The notes beneath the pieces were generated by a model. It did no database searches, was not told the DNA's origin, and was given only the letters and a program-made list of their open reading frames with translations. A program made the position numbers and the translations under genes. Shown here piece after piece: positions 26,505-34,649 of a DNA stretch of 64,000 nucleotides. Each line of letters opens with the position of its first letter. The stretch's first letter is position 1. Source of the DNA: Gammaproteobacteria bacterium (GTDB taxonomy: Bacteria > Pseudomonadota > Gammaproteobacteria > Burkholderiales > Rhodocyclaceae); contig JAHJVE010000023.1 of NCBI GenBank assembly GCA_018828385.1, positions 124,001 through 188,000 of the forward strand, given 5' to 3'.

Positions 26505-27032
26505 TCACACCGTACTCACGGCATCCTTGAATTCACCGACTGCAGCCTTGATGACTTCTCGAGCCACTTCCGTCTCATGCTCCGTTCTGGTCTCTGCGAC
26601 CAGCACGACCTGGCCACTGGCGATGGCGTCGCGGACGAGGTCGGCTAACCGGCCATCCTTGCGTTCAGTACCGGTGGAGGCCCCGGCAGCAGCGCCGACA
26701 AAGGCACCCAGACTGGCCCCCCAGCCAAGCATGACGAGCGGTGCAACCAATGGGCTGGCAACGAACAGGGTGACGCTTCCCGCCACCAACGCGAGTTGGG
26801 CAAGGGCACCGATACCGGTACCCACCGCCGTGCCAATGGCGCCGTCGACCAGTACATTGGTCAGCACCTCATTGTTCTCGCCCTTGATTTCGGTAACGGC
26901 AGGGCCCGATTCGGCGTCGAAAAGCTGCAACTGCGCGTGCGGCAGTCCGCGTGCAACGAGGCTGGCAAGCGCGCCGTCGGCCTCGGCACGGTGAGCAAAA
27001 AAACCGGATACGTGGTGACGATAATCGTCCAT
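26505..27032 (-). CDS. Gly/Ala-rich membrane protein, GspM-like N-terminus
   Basis: A 175-residue protein. N-terminus GFFAHRAEADGALASLVARGL resembles the general stress protein 17M-type domain; the middle (about 65-125) is a Gly/Ala-rich hydrophobic segment suited to two glycine-zipper helices; the C-terminus is amphipathic (TRTEHETEVAREVIKAAVGE). The ATG is preceded by GATCACCCAAAGGAGA, like two other small genes in this region. Probably a stress-linked membrane protein. Confidence 0.72.
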   Translation of the reverse strand: MDDYRHHVSGFFAHRAEADGALASLVARGLPHAQLQLFDAESGPAVTEIKGENNEVLTNVLVDGAIGTAVGTGIGALAQLALVAGSVTLFVASPLVAPLVMLGWGASLGAFVGAAAGASTGTERKDGRLADLVRDAIASGQVVLVAETRTEHETEVAREVIKAAVGEFKDAVSTV

Positions 27033-27248
27033 GTTTGTTCTCCTTTGGGTGATCCGTAGGTTACGGATGACAACTCAGGCTAGCCGAACCTTTCCGTCGC
27101 ATCTGTGCGCCATCACACCCGGAAATACGCCGGCAATTTGCCGACAGATTCTCTATGTGCGCCAGTAGACGGAAGACCATCGTCATATAAAACAGAATAG
27201 CTGCGGGTGTTCAGTTCCCCGCCTCTACATGAACACCTGGAGTACTTT

Positions 27249-27281
27249 GCCCGGACGGCTTGGCTGTTCCGGGCTTTTTTT
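27249..27281 (+). terminator. intrinsic terminator
   Basis: GCCCGGA (27249-27255) and TCCGGGC (27268-27274) form a perfect 7-bp stem with a 12-nt loop, followed by seven T (27275-27281). It is a strong Rho-independent terminator on the plus strand, although no plus-strand gene precedes it closely. Confidence 0.75.
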
Positions 27282-27311
27282 GCCCGATCATGGCGCCAAT
27301 CCCGGGATTTC

Positions 27312-27345
27312 AAATTTGGCCGAAATTTCCGGTTGACCGTGGCAA
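27312..27345 (+). repeat. dispersed repeat copy, intergenic
   Basis: AAATTTGGCCGAAATTTCCG then GTTGACCGTGGCAA: close to the consensus in forward orientation. It lies just after the terminator and before a second GC-rich hairpin. Confidence 0.8.
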
Positions 27346-27354
27346 CGACGAGCA

Positions 27355-27384
27355 AAAAAATCCCGGCCTTTGGGGAGCCGGGAC
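27355..27384. terminator. second hairpin, possible leftward terminator
   Basis: TCCCGGC and GCCGGGA pair around a short loop near 27360-27383; on the minus strand it is followed by a run of T (complement of AAAAAAA at 27353-27359). It could end the leftward transcript of the 27428-27673 gene. Confidence 0.55.
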
Positions 27385-27427
27385 AAAGGTAAAACAGCCC
27401 TGCTTCATCGAACAGTTCTCGCCGTCG

Positions 27428-27673
27428 CTAGCGTTCGTCGTTGCGCGTTTTGCTGACCTCGTCAGGTTCCTGGGCAATCTTGAGTGACGATTTTTCAGTC
27501 GGCTTGGCCGAATCCCCGAAATACGCCTGCCAATCGATATCGGACAACCTCAACACTTCCATCTCGGGGCGTCGGCGTTCGACAATGTGACGCCGCTCGA
27601 CATGTCCGACCGCCAGGGCGGAGTCAAATTGGCGTCGTTCCTGGCGTACACGATGGTTGTCTACAACATTCAT
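27428..27673 (-). CDS. 81-residue hypothetical protein
   Basis: Starts ATG with AAGGAGA eight bases upstream in the leader GATCACCCAAGGAGAG, the same leader type as the gene at 27032. The product is polar and highly charged (RRHIVERRRPEMEVLRL, then DIDWQAYFGDSAKPTEKS) without membrane segments or known motifs. A hairpin with a minus-strand T-run follows. Likely a real stress-associated gene of unknown function. Confidence 0.6.
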   Translation of the reverse strand: MNVVDNHRVRQERRQFDSALAVGHVERRHIVERRRPEMEVLRLSDIDWQAYFGDSAKPTEKSSLKIAQEPDEVSKTRNDER

Positions 27674-27703
27674 GTCGCTCTCCTTGGGTGATCGTTGGAG
27701 CCT

Positions 27704-27886
27704 TCATTTGATGCGCCTTTGTTCCGTCGTATTGCCATTGAAATGCTCGCTATCGCCCTCTGCATCCGAACGGCTTTGGTGGATGACGCCATCGTGATGA
27801 TTGGGCGGGGCATCGAGCGTATAAAGTTTGAGCGGTACCGTGCCAGTGTTGATGATGTTGCACGTCCCGGCGCCATGCCGCGATGC
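27704..27886 (-). pseudogene. 3' remnant of a cupin-domain gene
   Basis: The minus-strand frame ending at TGA 27704 reads CNIINTGTVPLKLYTLDAPP, NHHDGVIHQSRSDAEGD and EHFNGNTTE, the C-terminus of a small cupin protein whose usual form has PAGTWHNIINTG here. The frame is closed by a stop at 27887 just before the expected cupin core, and the residues before NIIN are scrambled. The 5' two-thirds is not recognisable. Confidence 0.75.
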
Positions 27887-27984
27887 TTATATTCCATCCA
27901 CCTAACCTGGGATTCAGTTCGCTTGCACACACAAGGCAAAAATACTTGCCCGGATTTGCGGGGTGGCTATTTCGGCTTAAAGGT

Positions 27985-28095
27985 CTAATCGATGAATACG
28001 ATGGTCAAAGCCAGCGCAAACAACAACATGATCGCCGGAAGCGTGTAGTCAACAACAAGGCCACCGGCCGCGATAAGGTCAATTGAATAAAGCAT
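27985..28095 (-). CDS. 36-residue single-helix membrane peptide
   Basis: ATG at 28093-28095 with GGGGGAG upstream; the ORF ends at TAG 27985. The product begins MLYSIDLIAAGGLVVDYTLP and continues into a strongly hydrophobic helix ending IVFID. The composition and ribosome-binding site support a small membrane protein, like others in this stress region. It is not KdpF by sequence. Confidence 0.5.
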   Translation of the reverse strand: MLYSIDLIAAGGLVVDYTLPAIMLLFALALTIVFID

Positions 28096-28430
28096 TCCGG
28101 GCTCCCCCCATGTCGTGATGGACTATGAAACCCCCGCAACGGGAAGGGCGTCGGTGCGCTGGCAAACACTCGGGAAAATCGCATTTGGGCCATACGACCA
28201 GACCTTGCCCTTCCCTTGCTACGGTCAACCGGAAAAAATGGCCAAAAATGAAATTGAATCGGCTAGCGTCTGGCTTGCCACTTTTCATCGCTGGACCAGT
28301 AAGGCGCGGCGATTTTGCGAAAGCGCAGCCAGAGGTGGCGATTAAAGCTGATCATCCGATGGCGGGGCCTTTTCACCCCTTTTTCGGCCGACGGCAATTT
28401 ACCTGGCGGCCGGTCAAATCAATGGAATAT
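28096..28430. other. intergenic stretch carrying a dispersed repeat
   Basis: No confident gene. A 76-codon plus-strand frame (28115-28345) runs through the repeat but has no homologue I recognise and no clear ribosome-binding site. The main content is the repeat at 28216. Confidence 0.45.
28216..28256 (-). repeat. dispersed repeat copy, intergenic
   Basis: TTGCTACGGTCAACCGGAAA, then AAATGGCCAAAAATGAAATTG: one of the best copies, showing TAGCAA flank, CGGTYRACCG core, A-tract and GGCC-A-tract in reverse orientation. Confidence 0.85.
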
Positions 28431-28895
28431 CTATTCGCCCTTGGCGACAAAGTGCAGCTTTGTCGTTTTTCCCGAGTCGGAAACCCGAACGTGCCGGGTT
28501 TGCCACGCCCCGTCGATTTCAACGGCAATCTGATAGCGGCCGGCCGGCAGTTTCACGTAAAGCAGCGGCCCTTCGGTCACGCCGGAAACCATGACCTGAC
28601 CGTTGCGACGGCTGACCGTAAAGGGAATCGACGCCAGATAGTGGCCATCCCGCCCGGTCAGCAAGACTTGAACGTTATAGGCCGTCGCTAGCGCGCGCAT
28701 TTCGCTCATGGCATCATCGCCGACGCCACCGCTCAGCCAGGAAACATCGGCCCCCTGGCTGATTTCGGATTTGGTTTTTGCGGCATTTTCCGGGTCGACC
28801 GCAAGCACAGCGGAAGATTGCAGGGCGGCAGCCAGTGCGACCATCGCCAGGCGGATCGGAAAGCCCCTTCCGCCATTTTTCGTCAGACTTTTCAT
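28431..28895 (-). CDS. exported hypothetical protein with carboxypeptidase regulatory-like fold
   Basis: A 154-residue protein with a signal peptide (ending near AVLAVDPE). The C-terminal half reads PFTVSRRNGQVMVSGVTEGPLLYVKLPAGRYQIAVEI in pattern, typical of carboxypeptidase regulatory-like/transthyretin beta-sandwiches. Two diverged repeat-like stretches fall inside it. It forms a leftward run with small exported proteins upstream. Function unknown. Confidence 0.65.
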   Translation of the reverse strand: MKSLTKNGGRGFPIRLAMVALAAALQSSAVLAVDPENAAKTKSEISQGADVSWLSGGVGDDAMSEMRALATAYNVQVLLTGRDGHYLASIPFTVSRRNGQVMVSGVTEGPLLYVKLPAGRYQIAVEIDGAWQTRHVRVSDSGKTTKLHFVAKGE

Positions 28896-28904
28896 GGTTG
28901 CACC

Positions 28905-29348
28905 TCAGCGATTCTGGTTACGATCATTGCCACCCCGTTGCCGGTCATCCCGGTCGTTGCCGCGATGATCGTTGCGCCGTCCGTCGCGCCGATCATCCTG
29001 ACGGTGACGGTTGCGCTCCTGATAACGCGGAACGTACTGGTCGTTGTACCAACGCTCGCGGACGAAATAGACCCGCTCGTCACAGGCGTTGTAGGCCGCG
29101 CAGTGCCGGCGCCAGTTCTTGGCATGGCCCGGTGGCACGTGCAGGTAGATCGGCGGGCGGGCGGACGGCCCGCGCCGGATCATGCGCGGTTGTGAGTAAA
29201 GCAATTGCGGCCGCGGATAGTCACCGATGTCGATACGGCCATAAAAGCCGGGCTGGCCGAGCGTGATCGACACCCCGACATCGGCAGCCTGTGCCGGCAG
29301 CGAGACTCCGGCCAGCGCCACGCCAAGCAGTAACAGGTTCAAATTCAT
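28905..29348 (-). CDS. exported Arg/Asp-rich protein
   Basis: A 147-residue protein: signal peptide MNLNLLLLGVALAGVSLPAQA, a middle with VSITLGQPGFYGRIDIGDYP and two Cys (HCAAYNACDERVYFVRE), and a tail dominated by Arg, Asp and Asn. This architecture is common in small periplasmic proteins of Rhodocyclales and Burkholderiales. Start 29348 gives a standard signal peptide. Function unknown. Confidence 0.72.
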   Translation of the reverse strand: MNLNLLLLGVALAGVSLPAQAADVGVSITLGQPGFYGRIDIGDYPRPQLLYSQPRMIRRGPSARPPIYLHVPPGHAKNWRRHCAAYNACDERVYFVRERWYNDQYVPRYQERNRHRQDDRRDGRRNDHRGNDRDDRQRGGNDRNQNR

Positions 29349-29376
29349 GGTGAAACTCCTTGCCTCGATATTTCGT

Positions 29377-29574
29377 TTATTTCTTGTCACCCTGGGCCGC
29401 ATCCTGAATCTTTTCGCCGGCCTTTTCGACTTCCTGGCCGACCTTTTCGGCCGCCTGATCGACTTGCTTGCCGGCCCGCTCGACCGGCCCTTCCTTCTTC
29501 TGGCAGCCGCTCAGGGCGACGAGCATGGCAGCCAAGATGACGGCTGCGCTGAGTGTTTTTCCTGGTTTGATCAT
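29377..29574 (-). CDS. small lipoprotein with amphipathic helix
   Basis: A 65-residue protein with lipobox LVALSGC. The mature part is one charged heptad-like helix (ERAGKQVDQAAEKVGQEVEK). It resembles small entericidin/late-embryogenesis-like stress lipoproteins. AAGGAG precedes the ATG. Confidence 0.75.
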   Translation of the reverse strand: MIKPGKTLSAAVILAAMLVALSGCQKKEGPVERAGKQVDQAAEKVGQEVEKAGEKIQDAAQGDKK

Positions 29575-29650
29575 TTGCTTCTCCTTGAACCCGCCATCAA
29601 CGGATGCCCCAACCGATCAGGCCGGGCGCATCGCGCTTGATCACGTTCCC

Positions 29651-29866
29651 TTATTTGGCAACTTCGTGACCGATGACGCCGCCAACGACAGCGCCACCCA
29701 CGGTTCCGGCCGCACTGCCGCCGGTTAATACAGCGCCACCGATGGCGCCGGCACCGGCGCCGATGGCCGTGCTCTGCCCTTGCGACGACATGCCGGAACA
29801 GGCGCCGAGACTGAGCAAGGCGGCCACGACGACAGCGTTGAGCGAAACTCTCAGCCTATTTTTCAT
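29651..29866 (-). CDS. glycine-zipper lipoprotein (osmotic-stress type)
   Basis: A 71-residue protein with lipobox SLGAC and a mature Gly-rich segment (AIGAGAGAIGGAVLTGG... GAVVGGVIGHEVAK), the glycine-zipper pattern of OsmB/Rick17kDa-like proteins. AAGGAG precedes the ATG. Probably anchored to the outer membrane and stress induced. Confidence 0.82.
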   Translation of the reverse strand: MKNRLRVSLNAVVVAALLSLGACSGMSSQGQSTAIGAGAGAIGGAVLTGGSAAGTVGGAVVGGVIGHEVAK

Positions 29867-29918
29867 GGAACTGACTCCTTGGAACGATCTTGTCTGACGC
29901 CTGAACTGGCGTCAGCGA

Positions 29919-30530
29919 TTACTTGTTGAAACGAGCCTTGGCCTGGCTCAGGCAAGCGTCCTTGGCGGTACCCGCAAAGGTGTCGCACTTTTCCTTGGCC
30001 ACGGCATAGTTGGCATCGCTCTTGTCTTCAGCGGCGTCCTTGCGGGCTTCGACACCCGCTTTGCTGGCATCGCTACGCGCATCAACCGTCTTTTCAGCGG
30101 CCGTGGCATTGGCTTCGGAGGTCTTCATTTGCGCCTTGGCATTGGCCTTGGCGGTGGTTTCCGCGGCCTTGGCTTCCTTGACGCAGACATCCTTGGGATT
30201 ACCGGCCAGGTCATCGCATTTCTCTACAGCCACGTCGCGATCAGCCTCGGCCTTGGCGACACGGGCTTCGTAACTATTTTTCTGCGTCGGCTTATAGGTG
30301 GCCTTGAGATCGGCTTCAGCGACCTTCTCCTTGCCCTTGGCTTCAAGCGTGCAGACATCCTTGGCATTGCCCGACAGCGAATCACAAGCGGTCTTGGCGG
30401 CCTTGTACGCGGCAGAAATCTTGTCTTTGGCAGCCTTGTAGTCGGTCTTTGACATGCCTTCAGCCAAAGCGCCGGTGCTGAAAGCCATAGCGACTGCGAT
30501 GGTGATGACATTGATATTGAGCTTGTTCAT
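29919..30530 (-). CDS. exported Ala/Lys-rich protein with three Cys-pair repeats
   Basis: A 203-residue protein with signal peptide MNKLNINVITIAVAMAFSTGALA. Three repeats of CDxxxGxxKDxC occur: CDSLSGNAKDVC, CDDLAGNPKDVC and CDTFAGTAKDAC, separated by long Ala/Lys/Glu helices. Each Cys pair could form a disulfide that staples a helical hairpin. Similar proteins are common in Betaproteobacteria but uncharacterised. Start 30530 chosen for the signal peptide. Confidence 0.75.
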   Translation of the reverse strand: MNKLNINVITIAVAMAFSTGALAEGMSKTDYKAAKDKISAAYKAAKTACDSLSGNAKDVCTLEAKGKEKVAEADLKATYKPTQKNSYEARVAKAEADRDVAVEKCDDLAGNPKDVCVKEAKAAETTAKANAKAQMKTSEANATAAEKTVDARSDASKAGVEARKDAAEDKSDANYAVAKEKCDTFAGTAKDACLSQAKARFNK

Positions 30531-30732
30531 TTTATTCCTCGAAGCAATTGATTCTTTCACCGCGGCAAGTGATGCCGCTGTCTTCACCAGAGTCGCGCAG
30601 CGTGATTGCGGCGGCGACTCCCCGCAGAATTGGCTGCGATGGGTTCGGATAGATTCAGCTTATGGACTCGCTTGTGCCCCATCTGTCCGTTGGCGCACAT
30701 AAGGAAACGCTGCTCGCGATTACTGCTCAGAC

Positions 30733-31440
30733 TCAGACACTGACCCCGAACAAGGCGCCAATGCCCGCCGTAATGGCCATTGCCAGCGCTCCCCACAGCG
30801 TCACCCGGAGGGTTGCGGAGAAAACAGGCGCGCCGCCAGTTGCGGCGGCGATGGCACCGAGCAGGGCAAGAAACAGCAGCGCGCTTCCAGCCACAGCCCA
30901 GGCCAGCCAGGTGCCCGGCGCCAGCAACACAACCAATAACGGCAATGCGGCGCCCAGCGAAAACGTCGCCGCAGAAGTCAGCGCCGCCTGCAGCGGCCGA
31001 GCCGTCGAGGTATCCGTAATCCCCAGTTCATCACGGGCATGGGTGCCCAGCGCATCGTGCGCCGTCAATTGCGTGGCGACGACCTCGGCAAGGACCGGGT
31101 CGAGGCCCCGCTTGACGTAAATGGCGGCCATTTCCGCATGCTCACGCCCGGGATCGGTGGCCAGCTCCTCGCTTTCGCGCGCCAGATCGGCACGCTCGGT
31201 ATCGGACTGGGAACTGACCGAAACATACTCGCCTGCCGCCATCGATGAGGCACCGGCGACCAGCCCGGCAACGCCGGCAATCAGGATAGCCTTGGCATCG
31301 ACCCCGGCAGCGGCGACGCCGAGGATAAGGCTGGCCGTGGACACTATGCCGTCATTGGCCCCCAGCACCGCCGCCCGCAGCCAGCCGATGCGCGTGGTCC
31401 GGTGCATCTCGGGATGCCGGCTTGGCGACCGGGCGCGCAC
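30733..31440 (-). CDS. VIT1/CCC1-family iron/manganese transporter
   Basis: A 235-residue protein with about five helices. Family motifs: GANDGIVSTASLILGVAAAG in helix 1 and AGASSMAAGEYVSVSSQSDTE at the end of helix 2, followed by an acidic metal-binding loop with EE and HAEMAAIY. It likely moves Fe2+ or Mn2+ out of the cytosol. An inner start near HRTTRIGW is also possible. Confidence 0.87.
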   Translation of the reverse strand: MRARSPSRHPEMHRTTRIGWLRAAVLGANDGIVSTASLILGVAAAGVDAKAILIAGVAGLVAGASSMAAGEYVSVSSQSDTERADLARESEELATDPGREHAEMAAIYVKRGLDPVLAEVVATQLTAHDALGTHARDELGITDTSTARPLQAALTSAATFSLGAALPLLVVLLAPGTWLAWAVAGSALLFLALLGAIAAATGGAPVFSATLRVTLWGALAMAITAGIGALFGVSV

Positions 31441-31450
31441 GTCCGATCCC

Positions 31451-32482
31451 TCAGAACTGGAACAGCGTCAGCCCCAGCCCGAGGCTGGTCTGCCGATGGT
31501 TGTAATCAAGCAGGGTTTCGCCATAGCCGTGGAACAACTGCGCATACCAACGCAGCCCGGCCGGCTGATCGGCGAACACCGGATGGGTCCAGTCCAGTTG
31601 CAACGAGCCGCGGCTCAACGAATTGAAATTGGTCCGCAAAGTCATGCTGAGCGTAGAAGTTCCGGGCAACCAGGCCATGATGACCTCGCCGCGCCCGATG
31701 TAATCGACAAGATCGGGGTTGTCATCATTGCCCTGCACGCGAATTCGCTGGTTGTCGCGGATATAAACGCTGAAATCGCCATGCTCAAACCCGGCGCCCA
31801 AGGTAATCCGGTTCCAACTGCGGGAAAGCGGATCGCTTTGCCCGTTCGACTGGTGGGCAAAGCCCACCTGCAGCATGCGCAGATTCCAGCCCAGCGGCAG
31901 TTTCCCGAGCTTCTCTGGAACCGGCACGACATAGATCATTTCCGGCTGATAGTCGGTGCTGCGGAATGGCGACGAATCACCGGAGTCCCACAGCTGCCAA
32001 AGCGAACGCTGGGTATAGGCTGCCCACAGATCGGCCCCCGGCAACAGCAGGTCTTCAACCACTTTGGCGCGCAGGGAAATTTGCAGTTTGGCCTCGACAC
32101 TTCGGTAGTCCCGGTTGGCGGCGCTGGCCGGCTGCGTCGGACTGTGCGGTGTACGGTTCAGGTTCGACGAGTAGTGCATGGGCAGCAGGAAGTTGGGCAG
32201 GTAGGTGCGAACAACGAAGGTATTGCGCTTGTCGGCAGGCCCAAGCTCCCAGGTTTTCGACATGACTGACGATTCACGCTGGCTGTAGCTGGTGGCCACC
32301 TGAGCATCGACCTGGGCATCGCTGACCGTCTCGCTCCCGCCTTTCAATCGTTTGTAGGCGTTGTCGTAGCAGGCCAGTCGCAGGCGGTCATCCGCTTCGC
32401 CGGCGCATCCCGTCAAGGACTCTGCCGCCATGGCATATCCCGCCAGCAAGGCCAGCATAAGCATAACCAGTTTCTTATTCAT
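31451..32482 (-). CDS. pldA: outer membrane phospholipase A
   Basis: A 343-residue exported beta-barrel enzyme. The active-site signature HQSNGQSDPLSRSWNR carries the His-Ser pair of PldA, and GDNDDNPDL-like loops suit Ca2+ binding. An N-terminal extension (DDRLRLACYDNAYKRL) is typical of beta-proteobacterial forms. It hydrolyses phospholipids misplaced in the outer leaflet under envelope stress. Start 32482 gives the signal peptide MNKKLVMLMLALLAGYAMA. Confidence 0.9.
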   Translation of the reverse strand: MNKKLVMLMLALLAGYAMAAESLTGCAGEADDRLRLACYDNAYKRLKGGSETVSDAQVDAQVATSYSQRESSVMSKTWELGPADKRNTFVVRTYLPNFLLPMHYSSNLNRTPHSPTQPASAANRDYRSVEAKLQISLRAKVVEDLLLPGADLWAAYTQRSLWQLWDSGDSSPFRSTDYQPEMIYVVPVPEKLGKLPLGWNLRMLQVGFAHQSNGQSDPLSRSWNRITLGAGFEHGDFSVYIRDNQRIRVQGNDDNPDLVDYIGRGEVIMAWLPGTSTLSMTLRTNFNSLSRGSLQLDWTHPVFADQPAGLRWYAQLFHGYGETLLDYNHRQTSLGLGLTLFQF

Positions 32483-32824
32483 TTGTATTCCCTGATTCCT
32501 GATCTGCCCTTGTTGCAGTGGCACTAAGCTACTTGAACCAACGTGGGCGAGTCTGTGGGTCAGCGCACAGAGCCACGTCGATGTGACGCATGCCACGCGA
32601 AACGTAGCCAACGGAGAGTGGAGGCACAGTGGTTTGAAGTCAGGCGATAGCCACCAGGCAAAACCAGGCAATCGATAGAGTCCTCTGAGACAGCAAACGA
32701 GCATTCATCATGTACCTGCAACACAAACTTCGAAGCCTCGCCGCCGTTGCAATCATGAGAAGTGAGGAATCTGGGGTTACACCTCAAATTGCCCACAGAA
32801 ACTTCTGAAAGTTCGCCCGACTTA
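32483..32824. other. intergenic region upstream of an ECF-type promoter
   Basis: About 340 bp with no recognisable gene on either strand. It separates the leftward pldA from the rightward ABC transporter operon, whose ECF-type promoter starts at 32825. Confidence 0.5.
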
Positions 32825-32854
32825 TGTAAGAAATTCCCAACTTCTCCGACTAAT
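32825..32854 (+). promoter_or_regulatory. ECF-type promoter 1 (phnD-like operon)
   Basis: TGTAAG (32825-32830), 16-nt spacer starting AAA, and CGACTAAT (32847-32854), 27 bp before the ATG. The same bipartite motif occurs at 35469, 48758 and 51753. Confidence 0.8.
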
Positions 32855-32880
32855 GCCTGAACCCCATTCGGAGAAGCTCC

Positions 32881-33756
32881 ATGAAATCCATCACCCGTCT
32901 TCTTTCCATTTTTGCCGCCTTTTCCCTGTTGACCGTAGCAATCGACGCCAGTGCCGCCGAGCCGCCGCTCAAATTCGGCGTCGGCCTGTTCCAGCCTGAT
33001 CGTGAAAAGAACGACGCGACCTATCGGCCGTTGGCCGACTATCTGGCGAAAAAACTCAAGCGTCCGGTCGAGTTGCGCACCGTCGATAGCTGGGAAGGCC
33101 TCGCCAAGTCGCTGGCCAACGGGGAAACCGACATCGCGCTGCTGGGGCCGTGGGGTTACGTGCTGGCCAATCATCAGGCTGGTGCGCAGGTCATTTCGAC
33201 CATCCTTTACGATGGCAAGCCCGAGTATTTCGCCATCACGATCACCCACCCCAAATCCGGCATCAATACCCTGGCCGACCTCAAGGGCAAGACCTTCGCT
33301 TTCGGCGACAAGGGATCGACTTCCGGTTACCTGATCCCGCTGCACTACCTGATGACACAGGGCATCACGCCGGAAAAGTATTTCAGCAAGGTGGTCCATA
33401 CCTCGCACCAGGCGATCGAAACCCAGGTCACCCAGGGCGTGCTCGATGCCGGCGCCGACTACAACCGCAACCGTAACGCGATGATCGAACAGGGCCTGAT
33501 CAAGGCCGAAGATTCGAAAATTATCTGGACCTCGGCCCCGCTGCCCAATGATGCTTTCGCCGTAAGCGCTGCACTGGCCGGCGACAAAGCGTTGATCGGT
33601 CAACTCCAGGGTGCCCTCGGCGATGTCGGCGAAGCCCTGAAGACCAATCCCAAGCTGCTGCCGCCGCATTACACCGGCTTCGTCAGCCGCGATAACGCGT
33701 TCTACAAGCCGATCCGCGATGCAGGCCTGGCGACCGGAAAACTGCAGGCCAAGTAA
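32881..33756 (+). CDS. PhnD-like ABC transporter substrate-binding protein
   Basis: A 291-residue periplasmic protein of the phosphate/phosphite/phosphonate-binding family: signal peptide, FGVGLFQPDREKNDATYRPL, LANGETDIALLGPWGYVLA, and DKGSTSGYLIPLHYL. No C-P lyase or phosphite dehydrogenase gene is nearby, so its ligand is open. The signal-peptide codons contain a repeat copy (TTGACCGTAGCAATCG). It is first in an operon with permease and ATPase genes, behind ECF-type promoter 1. Confidence 0.87.
   Translation: MKSITRLLSIFAAFSLLTVAIDASAAEPPLKFGVGLFQPDREKNDATYRPLADYLAKKLKRPVELRTVDSWEGLAKSLANGETDIALLGPWGYVLANHQAGAQVISTILYDGKPEYFAITITHPKSGINTLADLKGKTFAFGDKGSTSGYLIPLHYLMTQGITPEKYFSKVVHTSHQAIETQVTQGVLDAGADYNRNRNAMIEQGLIKAEDSKIIWTSAPLPNDAFAVSAALAGDKALIGQLQGALGDVGEALKTNPKLLPPHYTGFVSRDNAFYKPIRDAGLATGKLQAK
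32908..32941 (+). repeat. dispersed repeat copy in the phnD-like signal peptide
   Basis: ATTTTTGCCGCCTTTTCCCT then GTTGACCGTAGCAA: forward copy; its translation supplies the hydrophobic core FAAFSLLTVA of the signal peptide. Confidence 0.7.
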
Positions 33757-34649
33757 TGAGTGTCCACGCCCTGGCGAACCATGTCGTCAATCGTTTCAGC
33801 GGCCGGCTCGGTTTTCTCGGGCTGACGCTGATCTACGTGCTGCTCGTCGCGGCCTGCCTCGGCACGTTGGCGCGCGAAGACGAGCTGTCGCTGGGGCGTA
33901 ATCCGCTGGCCAATCTGGTCAAAACGGTGGGTGAATTCGCCCACCCGAGTTTTCTCGATGTCTGGTTCGGCAACCCGAATCTCGAATACAAGAGCGACGA
34001 CGGCACGGTACTCCGTGTCGAGAACCGCCAGGATGTCGAAGCCGATTACCTGGCCGGCCTCGGCCGCGCCACCTGGACGACCATCCGCATCGCCACCCTC
34101 GGCTCGCTACTCGGTGCCCTCCTCGCCCTGCCGCTGGCCGTGCTGACGGCGCGCAACCTGGCGGCGCCGAAGCCGCTGGCCTGGCTGGCCAAGGGGATGC
34201 TCGACATCGCCCGCTCCATCCACACGCTGGTTTTCGGGCTGGTCCTCGTCGGCATCGTTGGCCTCGGCCCGACTGCCGGCATCCTGGCCATCGGCCTGCA
34301 TTCGATGGGCACTTACGGCAAGCTTTTTGCCGAGGCCATCGAGTCACTCGACATGGCGGCCATCGATGCCGTGCGCAGTGTCGGCGCAACGCCCGACCAG
34401 GTGTTCTTCAACGCCGTCTGGCCTGCGGTGCTGCCGCAATTTGTTTCCAGCCATCTCTATGTCTGGGAATTCAACATCCGCGACTCGACCATCCTTGGCC
34501 TGATCGGCGCCGGCGGGCTCGGCCTGCTGATTACCGAAGCGACCTCGCTTTTTCAGTGGGGACGGCTGTCGACCGTACTGATCGTCATCGTGCTGATGGT
34601 TTCCGCCTTCGACGCCATGAGCCGGCGTATCCGGCAGGCTCTGTCATGA
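33756..34649 (+). CDS. PhnE-like ABC transporter permease
   Basis: A 297-residue inner-membrane permease with about six helices. The EAA loop reads EAIESLDMAAIDAVRSVGAT and the segment IRDSTILGLIGAGGLGLLI is typical of PhnE. Its ATG follows the binding-protein stop within one base; its stop overlaps the ATPase start (ATGA). Works with the flanking genes as an importer. Confidence 0.88.
   Translation: MSVHALANHVVNRFSGRLGFLGLTLIYVLLVAACLGTLAREDELSLGRNPLANLVKTVGEFAHPSFLDVWFGNPNLEYKSDDGTVLRVENRQDVEADYLAGLGRATWTTIRIATLGSLLGALLALPLAVLTARNLAAPKPLAWLAKGMLDIARSIHTLVFGLVLVGIVGLGPTAGILAIGLHSMGTYGKLFAEAIESLDMAAIDAVRSVGATPDQVFFNAVWPAVLPQFVSSHLYVWEFNIRDSTILGLIGAGGLGLLITEATSLFQWGRLSTVLIVIVLMVSAFDAMSRRIRQALS

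Noticed and set aside
28115-28345. 76-codon plus-strand ORF through a repeat copy
   Set aside because: No ribosome-binding site or family match, and much of it is the dispersed repeat.
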